From Pseudomonadota bacterium (lineage in GTDB: Bacteria > Pseudomonadota > Alphaproteobacteria > Azospirillales > Azospirillaceae), in NCBI GenBank assembly GCA_023411035.1, contig JAEYPE010000186.1, forward strand, positions 1 to 18,341: a stretch of DNA of 18,341 nt. The letters are read 5' to 3'. The translations under genes were made by a program, and so were the position numbers. Positions 14,026 through 18,341 of the stretch are shown here, in pieces (the first letter of the stretch is position 1; every line of letters begins with the position of its first letter). The notes under the pieces were generated by a model, which saw only the letters and a program-made list of their open reading frames with translations, ran no database searches and was not told where the DNA came from.

Positions 14026-14589
14026 TTAGGCGGCCTTGCGGACGGCGGCGGCCTCGGAGAAGACCTTCACGACCTGCTCGACGAAGGCGGCCAGCTCGTC
14101 CTGACCCAGCGCCGTGATGGTCACGTTGTCCACCACCAGGGCCTCGTCGCTGATCTTGCCGCCGGCGGCTTCCAGCTCGGCGCGGACGGCCTCGGGAGCG
14201 GCCAGCGTGCGGCCCTTCAGCTTGCCCGGGATGGCGAGAAGCTGGATGCCCTGGTCGATCGCGGCGATCGGCTTGCCGGCGTCCAGGAAGTGGCCGACGA
14301 TGCGGCGGGTGTGGGCGCTCTGCTGGAGCTTGCCGACGCTGCGCTCGCCACCCGGCAGCAGCAGCATGTCGTAGTCGGCACCCAGAACCTCGCCAACCTG
14401 CTTGTCCACCGGGAAGTAATGGCCCCAGGACTTGCCGTGCCAGCCGTTGACCAGACCCTGTTCAGGGGAAATCGTGCGAAGAGTAGCGCCGGTCTTGAGG
14501 AGAGCCCGCTGCGGCTCCGTCATCTCCAGTTCCTCAAAGCCGTTGGCGACGAGAATGGCAATGCTCTTTCCTGCGAGGGGTTGATCCAT
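14026..14589 (-). CDS. DJ-1/PfpI-family protein lacking the nucleophile cysteine
   Basis: A 187-residue class-I glutamine-amidotransferase-like protein. Family blocks are SIAILVANGFEELEM (9-23) with the conserved Glu, the strand-turn DYDMLLLPGG (72-81), VGHFLDAGKPIAAI and the C-terminal DNVTITALGQDELAAFVEQVV. At the nucleophile elbow, where PfpI/YhbO-type proteins read A-I-C-H-G, this one reads AIDQG (D112, Q113), so both Cys and His are replaced. Classical peptidase, glyoxalase or deglycase chemistry through that Cys is therefore not possible. The start is ATG 14589, nine bases after AAAGGA; ATG 14607 (six residues longer) is in frame but has a weaker RBS. It is monocistronic, convergent with the kinase gene. 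It may be a chaperone, a stress protein or a distinct enzyme. Confidence 0.88.
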   Translation of the reverse strand: MDQPLAGKSIAILVANGFEELEMTEPQRALLKTGATLRTISPEQGLVNGWHGKSWGHYFPVDKQVGEVLGADYDMLLLPGGERSVGKLQQSAHTRRIVGHFLDAGKPIAAIDQGIQLLAIPGKLKGRTLAAPEAVRAELEAAGGKISDEALVVDNVTITALGQDELAAFVEQVVKVFSEAAAVRKAA

Positions 14590-14655
14590 ACTGTCTTGTC
14601 CTTTCATAGTTCAACCTGTGCGCGCGGGTCGCCGTCGGAGAAAAGAAACGGCACA

Positions 14656-14679
14656 CGCCGCGCAAGGTCTTGCGCGGCG
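14656..14679. repeat. perfect 11-bp inverted repeat upstream of the DJ-1/PfpI gene
   Basis: CGCCGCGCAAG and CTTGCGCGGCG are separated by two bases. It lies 67 bases before the start codon. Read on the minus strand, a T-rich stretch (TTTCTTTT) follows about eight bases after the stem. It could be an operator, a leader hairpin or a weak terminator/attenuator. Confidence 0.6.
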
Positions 14680-14973
14680 ATTGGGACCCGCAGCCGGCCC
14701 TCGTCGAATGAGTTCCGGCGCTGGGGCGGTCACGCCCCTGATCGGTTTGTGGTGAGCATGGAACACAAGTGGCGGCAACGAGGCCCCAAGTCAATGGCTT
14801 ATTCCGCACTGCAACGCAGCTTCCCCGCTTTCGGGGAGGGCGGCCGGCGCGGCGATTTTGCGGTTGTGCTCAAGACTTAACCACGATTTCCCGATTATGA
14901 CGTTCGGGATAGCGCAGGTCAGCCATGCCGTCAGGTCGCGGCTGCAACCACGCTGTGATTGGGGAATGGAGAC

Positions 14974-15005
14974 AAAAAAAGCGGCCGGAGGAGGACCTCC
15001 GGCCG
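14974..15005 (-). terminator. Rho-independent terminator of aceA
   Basis: Read on the minus strand, CGGCCGGAGG (15005-14996) and CCTCCGGCCG (14991-14982) form a perfect 10-bp stem with a 4-base loop, followed by C and seven Ts (14980-14974). It lies about 120 bases after the aceA stop. Confidence 0.92.
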
Positions 15006-15127
15006 TTCGAAGTCAATAGCGTCAGCCGTTCGAAGAGATCCGGCTCGCACACCGGATCGGGAACTGCCGGTCACCGGAGCGACGGGCCGGAGCCAGCCGC
15101 TCAAGCGATCGGCGGAGACCGCTCAGA

Positions 15128-16405
15128 TCAATGGAACTGATCGGCCTCGGTGGAGTCCTTGTAGGCGGTGGTGGAGGACTGGCCACCCGAGATCGCCGTG
15201 GCGACCGCGTCGAAGTAACCGGTGCCGACCTCGCGCTGGTGCTTGGTCGCGGTGTAGCCTTCGGCCTCCGCCGCGAACTCCGCCTGCTGCAGCTCCGAGT
15301 AGGCGGCCATGCCGCGCGCCGCGTAGCCCTTGGCCAGCTTGAAGGCCGAGTAGTTCAGGCTGTGGAAGCCGGCCAGCGTCACGAACTGGAACTTGTAACC
15401 CATGGCGCCGATCTCGCGCTGGAACTTGGCGATGTCCGCCTCGTCCAGGTTGGCCTTCCAGTTGAAGGACGGCGAGCAGTTGTAGGCCAGCAGCTTGTTC
15501 GGGAACTCCTTGCGGATCGCCTCGGCGAAGCGCTTGGCTTCCGCCAGGTCCGGACGCGAGGTCTCCCACCACAGCAGGTCGGAGTAGGGGGCGTAGGACA
15601 GGCCGCGGGCGATGCAATGATCGACGCCCGTGCCCTTCTTCAGACGGAAGAAGCCTTCCGAGGTGCGGCCGGCCTCGAAGTCGATGAAGGGATGGTCGCG
15701 CTCATCGACGTCCGAGGTGATCAGCTGGGCGGACTCCGCGTCGGTGCGGCAGAGCACGATGGTCGAGGTGCCCATCGTGTCGGCGGCCAGACGGGCGGCG
15801 TTCAGCGTGCGGATGTGCTGCTGCGTCGGGATCAGCACCTTGCCGCCGAGATGGCCGCACTTCTTCTCGGACGCCAGCTGGTCCTCGAAGTGGACGCCCG
15901 AGGCGCCGGCCTTGATCATGGCCTTCATCAGCTCGAAGGCGTTCAGCGGGCCGCCGAAGCCGGCCTCGGCGTCGGCGATGATCGGCGCGAACCAATAGGT
16001 GTCGCCCTTGCCCTCGGCGGTCTGGATCTCGTCGGCGCGCTTGAAGGTGTTGTTGATGCGCTCGACCACCGCCGGCACCGAGTTGGCCGGGTACAGGCTC
16101 TGGTCCGGATACATCTGGCCGGCCAGGTTGGCGTCGCCGGCGACCTGCCAGCCCGACAGGTAGATGGCCTTCAGGCCGGCCTTCACCGCCTGCATCGCCT
16201 GGTTGCCGGTCAGGGCGCCGAGCGTGTTGATGTACGGCTCGGTGTTCAGCAGCTCCCACAGGCGCTGGGCGCCCATCTCGGCCAGCGTGTACTCGATCTT
16301 GACCGAGCCGCTGAGGCGCTTCACGTCGTCCTGGGTGTAGTCGCGCTTGATGCCTTCGAAGCGCGCGGCGCGGAGAGCGGCCTTGGTCTTTTCGTCGAGC
16401 GACAT
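15128..16405 (-). CDS. aceA: isocitrate lyase
   Basis: A 425-residue cytoplasmic enzyme that splits isocitrate to glyoxylate and succinate, the first step of the glyoxylate shunt used for growth on acetate, fatty acids and some polymers. The active-site signature KKCGH is at residues 181-185 with catalytic C183. Other blocks are YLSGWQVAGDAN (82-93), PIIADAEAGFGG (141-152) with metal-binding Asp, VHFEDQ (171-176), LCRTDAE and NCSPSFNW. The length is normal for the shorter bacterial form (E. coli 434). The start is ATG 16405, eight bases after AAGAAGGA; the longer frame to 16429 begins before this RBS. It is divergent from an ScfR/RamB-type regulator and ends at a strong terminator, so it is transcribed alone. 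Malate synthase is not in the window. Confidence 0.97.
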   Translation of the reverse strand: MSLDEKTKAALRAARFEGIKRDYTQDDVKRLSGSVKIEYTLAEMGAQRLWELLNTEPYINTLGALTGNQAMQAVKAGLKAIYLSGWQVAGDANLAGQMYPDQSLYPANSVPAVVERINNTFKRADEIQTAEGKGDTYWFAPIIADAEAGFGGPLNAFELMKAMIKAGASGVHFEDQLASEKKCGHLGGKVLIPTQQHIRTLNAARLAADTMGTSTIVLCRTDAESAQLITSDVDERDHPFIDFEAGRTSEGFFRLKKGTGVDHCIARGLSYAPYSDLLWWETSRPDLAEAKRFAEAIRKEFPNKLLAYNCSPSFNWKANLDEADIAKFQREIGAMGYKFQFVTLAGFHSLNYSAFKLAKGYAARGMAAYSELQQAEFAAEAEGYTATKHQREVGTGYFDAVATAISGGQSSTTAYKDSTEADQFH

Positions 16406-16440
16406 GGTCGGTTTCCTTCTTTTCGTCACCGTTGCGCTGC

Positions 16441-16446
16441 TTTACA
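16441..16446 (-). promoter_or_regulatory. inverted TGTAAA copy in the aceA leader
   Basis: TTTACA on the plus strand is TGTAAA on the minus strand. It lies just downstream of the predicted aceA transcription start and 36 bases before the start codon, in opposite orientation to the five copies upstream. It could be an extra operator half; a single hexamer is weak evidence. Confidence 0.3.
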
Positions 16447-16463
16447 GCGCTGCCCTGTCCAGA

Positions 16464-16492
16464 CAACTAAAACGGCCCTCGCTGCCATGCAA
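16464..16492 (-). promoter_or_regulatory. candidate aceA promoter
   Basis: On the minus strand, TTGCAT (16492-16487), a 17-base spacer and TAGTTG (16469-16464) would start transcription near 16457, about 52 bases before the start codon. The -10 match is moderate. All five same-strand TGTAAA-like repeats lie upstream of this -35 element, the position expected for activator sites. Confidence 0.4.
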
Positions 16493-16502
16493 CATGCCCT
16501 TG

Positions 16503-16589
16503 TTTGTAAAAGGGTCTGTTTGTAAACTGCCGTTAGAAAAGTCCTGTAAATCGGTAAATCTTGTAAATCACCAAATCTTGTGAATCACC
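16503..16589. promoter_or_regulatory. TGTAAA-type operator array between aceA and its divergent regulator
   Basis: Five copies of TGTRAA start at 16505, 16521, 16545, 16562 and 16579. The first two are embedded in identical TTTGTAAA octamers (16503-16510, 16519-16526). The last three read TGTAAATC, TGTAAATC and TGTGAATC at an exact 17-nt period, and the last two belong to near-identical 17-nt units (16556-16572, 16573-16589, one mismatch). The motif resembles TTTGCAAA, the site reported for ScfR/RamB-type regulators, and lies beside a gene for such a regulator. A poor promoter for the regulator itself (TTGTTT 16500-16505, 17 bases, TAAACT 16523-16528) would overlap the two octamers, which would allow autoregulation. 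Confidence 0.65.
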
Positions 16590-16619
16590 GAGTACGGCGA
16601 AGGCGGGGCGCGGACGGCC

Positions 16620-18062
16620 ATGGACAAAAAGGCGATGCTGGGTCCGAAGGTGCGGCGGTTGCGCCGCGACCACGGGCTGACCCAGGCCCAGATGGCCGAG
16701 CAGTTGGGCATCTCCCCCAGCTACCTGAACCTGATCGAGCACAACCAGCGTCCGGTCACCGTGCCGCTGCTGCTGAAACTGGGCCAGAATTTCGGGGTGG
16801 ACCTCCAGAGTTTCGCGGAGGACGAGGAAAGCCGTCTGGTGGCCGGCCTGCGGGAGGTGTTCGCCGATCCGCTGTTCGACGGCTCCGACATCAAGAACCA
16901 GGATTTTCGCGAACTGGCGGCGGTCGCCCCGACGCTGGGGCAGGCGGTGGTGGCGCTCTACCGCGCCTTCCGCACCTCCCGCGACGATCTGCAAACCCTG
17001 TCGGAACGGGTGGCCGACCGGGAAAAGCTGCATCTGGTCCAGAACTCCGCCTTCCCGCAGGAGGAGGTGCGCGACCTGTTCCAGGCCCACTCCAACCACT
17101 TCGCGGAACTGGAAACCGCGGCGGAGGAACTGTGGCAGGAAGGCCGGCTGGAGAAGGGCGATCTGTACCGGGGACTGACCGACTATCTGCTGAACAACCA
17201 CAGCGTCCGCGTCCGGCTGCTGCCGTCCGACATCATGGGCTATGCGGTGCGCCGGTTCGACCGTCACGGGCGGCGCATCCTGCTGTCGGAGATGCTGGCG
17301 CCGTCCGGGCGCAACTTCCAGCTTGCTTGCCAGATCGCGCTGCTGCGCCACCGCGACCTGCTGAACCACATCGTCGAGTCGTCCAACCTGTCGGGCGACG
17401 AGGCGCGGCGGCTGGCCCGCATCGGCCTCGCCAACTATTTCGCGGCGGCGGTTCTGATGCCCTACGCCCGTTTCTGGGAAGCGGCAAATCAGGTCCGTTA
17501 CGATATCGAAATATTGCGGCGCCGGTTCGACGCCTCGTTCGAGCAGGTGTGCCAGCGGTTGACCACGCTCCAGCGGTCGGGGGCGAAGGGCGTTCCCTTC
17601 TTCCTGATGCGGGTGGACAGCGCCGGCAACGTGTCCAAACGCTTTTCCGGCGCCGGTTTCCATCTGGCGCGCTTCGGCGGCGGCTGCGCCCGCTGGATTG
17701 TCTACGAGGCGTTCCGCACGCCGGGAAAAATTCACAGCCAATTGGCGCAGATGCCGGACGGCACCACCTATTTTTCCATCGCCCGCACGGTGGTGAAGGC
17801 CGGCGGCGGCTTCCGCAGCCCGCCGCAGCAGTTCGCCATCGCGCTGGGCTGCGATCTCCAGCACGCGGCGCAGATCACCTATGCCGACGGTGTGGATCTG
17901 GAGAACACGGAGGCGGCGACGCCCATCGGCGTGAATTGCCGGCTCTGCCCGCGGCTTGACTGCTCCCAGCGCGCCTTCCCGCCGCTGAACCACCGGCTGA
18001 TCGTGGATGAGAATCTGCGCGGCCTGTCGCCTTATCTGTTCGCCCCGCCCGCCGGGGAGTAA
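16620..18062 (+). CDS. ScfR/RamB-type short-chain acyl-CoA-responsive transcriptional regulator
   Basis: A 480-residue regulator. Residues 9-63 are an XRE-type helix-turn-helix (TQAQMAEQLGISPSYLNLIEHNQRPV, 21-46). The middle (about 150-320) is the IrrE/ImmA-like region, in which the protease HExxH is absent: NFQLACQIALLRHRD stands there, as is usual for this family. The C-terminal domain (about 320-475) ends with conserved Cys in NCRLCPRLDC (C440, C443, C448) and QRAFPP. Relatives (RamB, MccR, PccR) sense short-chain acyl-CoAs and control acetate or propionate assimilation genes. Divergence from aceA and the TGTAAA repeats between them point to aceA and itself as targets. The start is ATG 16620, with only a weak upstream purine stretch. 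Confidence 0.9.
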   Translation: MDKKAMLGPKVRRLRRDHGLTQAQMAEQLGISPSYLNLIEHNQRPVTVPLLLKLGQNFGVDLQSFAEDEESRLVAGLREVFADPLFDGSDIKNQDFRELAAVAPTLGQAVVALYRAFRTSRDDLQTLSERVADREKLHLVQNSAFPQEEVRDLFQAHSNHFAELETAAEELWQEGRLEKGDLYRGLTDYLLNNHSVRVRLLPSDIMGYAVRRFDRHGRRILLSEMLAPSGRNFQLACQIALLRHRDLLNHIVESSNLSGDEARRLARIGLANYFAAAVLMPYARFWEAANQVRYDIEILRRRFDASFEQVCQRLTTLQRSGAKGVPFFLMRVDSAGNVSKRFSGAGFHLARFGGGCARWIVYEAFRTPGKIHSQLAQMPDGTTYFSIARTVVKAGGGFRSPPQQFAIALGCDLQHAAQITYADGVDLENTEAATPIGVNCRLCPRLDCSQRAFPPLNHRLIVDENLRGLSPYLFAPPAGE

Positions 18063-18171
18063 CGGCGCCTATTTCGCGGTAATTTTTTGTGGTAGGCATA
18101 AGACCTTAACAAAATTGTTGGTATAAATTGGTGGCGTGTTGCCGAGTTTGTTGTTAAGGAGACGTGCTGCA
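18063..18171 (+). promoter_or_regulatory. AT-rich promoter region of the ferredoxin-NADP reductase gene
   Basis: A strikingly AT-rich patch (about 18073-18128) in a GC-rich window. Candidates are TTGTGG (18087-18092), 17 bases, CAAAAT (18110-18115), or a -10 TATAAA at 18122-18127 without a good -35. AACAA-AA-TTGTT (18108-18119) is a short inverted repeat that may be an operator. AAGGAG at 18156-18161 is the Shine-Dalgarno for ATG 18172. No terminator for the preceding regulator gene was identified, only a T6 run at 18083-18088 without a stem. Confidence 0.4.
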
Positions 18172-18341
18172 ATGCGGCACGGCTTGGCTTCTGAAACGAC
18201 ACCGGCCACGCATGCCGGTCACCGAAACGGACCTGCGGATTCCATGAGCAATCTGATTCATGAGCGCGTCCTGCGCGTTCACCACTGGACGGACACGCTG
18301 TTCAGCTTCACCACCACGCGCGATCCCTCGTTCCGTTTCGA
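18172..18341 (+). CDS. fpr: ferredoxin--NADP+ reductase, N-terminal part (cut by window edge)
   Basis: Only the first 56 codons are visible. From the second in-frame ATG (18244) the protein reads MSNLIHERVLRVHHWTDTLFSFTTTRDPSFRF, which is the characteristic N-terminus of bacterial ferredoxin/flavodoxin-NADP+ reductases (FAD-binding beta-barrel). These flavoenzymes move electrons between NADPH and ferredoxin in the cytoplasm, for redox balance, oxidative-stress defence or supply to nitrogenase. The start is debatable: ATG 18172 has a good AAGGAG Shine-Dalgarno ten bases upstream and adds 24 polar residues (MRHGLASETTPATHAGH...), whereas ATG 18244 starts where homologues usually start but has only a weak RBS. 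The upstream start is given on RBS evidence. The end of the gene is outside the window. Confidence 0.82.
   Translation, partial: MRHGLASETTPATHAGHRNGPADSMSNLIHERVLRVHHWTDTLFSFTTTRDPSFRF

Larger units (their letters stand above)
14590..15127. other. 538-base gene-free stretch between the DJ-1/PfpI gene and aceA
   Basis: No convincing gene was found on either strand. The stretch holds the leader and promoter region of the DJ-1/PfpI gene (minus), a perfect 11-bp inverted repeat (14656-14679), a small TCCCCG/CGGGGA hairpin (14822-14837), the aceA terminator (14974-15005) and a further 7-bp inverted repeat GATCCGG/CCGGATC (15037-15058) in the aceA 3' untranslated region. CGTTCGAAG appears twice (15004-15012 and 15028-15036). 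No promoter hexamers with good spacing were identified for the DJ-1/PfpI gene. Confidence 0.6.

Noticed and set aside
14870..15052. 60-codon minus-strand frame
   Set aside because: It runs through the aceA terminator stem and T-tract, has no RBS and encodes nothing recognisable.
16503..16589. 17-nt repeats as replication iterons or a CRISPR array
   Set aside because: Units are short, few, partly degenerate and have no spacers or Rep/Cas genes nearby; their place between aceA and its regulator fits an operator array much better.
16533..17993. 486-codon minus-strand open frame
   Set aside because: Antisense to the ScfR/RamB-type regulator, whose domains and motifs are convincing on the plus strand.

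Overview
The window is a stretch of a high-GC alphaproteobacterial chromosome, most likely Azospirillum or a close Rhodospirillales relative. This is inferred from codon use, the gene families present (ScfR/RamB-type regulator next to isocitrate lyase, a two-subunit KorAB) and an N-terminus typical of alphaproteobacterial ferredoxin-NADP reductases. There is no sign of a prophage, IS element, rRNA or CRISPR array.

Layout. (1) Positions 1-4124, + strand: the 3' part of a creatininase-family amidohydrolase, then a peptide/nickel-type ABC importer made of a periplasmic binding protein and two permeases that overlap by four bases. No ATPase gene follows. A perfect 33-nt palindrome (4138-4170) separates this operon from the convergent gpt gene. 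(2) Positions 4188-5177: gpt (xanthine phosphoribosyltransferase, -), tRNA-Arg(ACG) (+) with a clear terminator, and a 59-residue basic small protein (-). A 556-base stretch without a recognisable gene follows. (3) Positions 5734-8360: a YgjV-type membrane protein, then a cluster rich in small helical-bundle and metal-related proteins: DUF892 (YciE/YciF-like), DUF2383 (PA2169-like), a Cys-rich DUF1289 protein and a rubrerythrin-like ferritin-fold protein. The last is translationally coupled to korB. (4) Positions 8357-10953, -: korA (gamma-alpha fusion) and korB, a two-subunit 2-oxoacid:ferredoxin oxidoreductase. korA, korB and the ferritin-like gene form one operon ending in a terminator at about 7755-7786. 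(5) Positions 11170-13904: a cytoplasmic sulfite-oxidase-like molybdoprotein (-) and a soluble PAS histidine kinase (+) with no response regulator in view. (6) Positions 14026-18341: a DJ-1/PfpI-family protein whose nucleophile Cys is replaced by Asp (-); isocitrate lyase aceA (-) with a textbook terminator; a divergent ScfR/RamB-type short-chain acyl-CoA-responsive regulator (+); and the 5' end of a ferredoxin-NADP+ reductase gene (+).

How the parts fit. The aceA/regulator pair is a self-contained acetate (glyoxylate shunt) control module. Their shared 214-bp intergenic region carries five TGTAAA-like repeats on one strand, three of them at an exact 17-nt period, and one more copy inverted. 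KorAB and the ferredoxin-NADP reductase both exchange electrons with ferredoxin, which would suit low-oxygen or diazotrophic metabolism; this is inference. The strongest leads are the operator array, the ferritin-like gene locked to korAB with one di-iron ligand position altered, the Asp-for-Cys DJ-1/PfpI protein, and an EcfG-like stress promoter in front of the DUF2383 gene.
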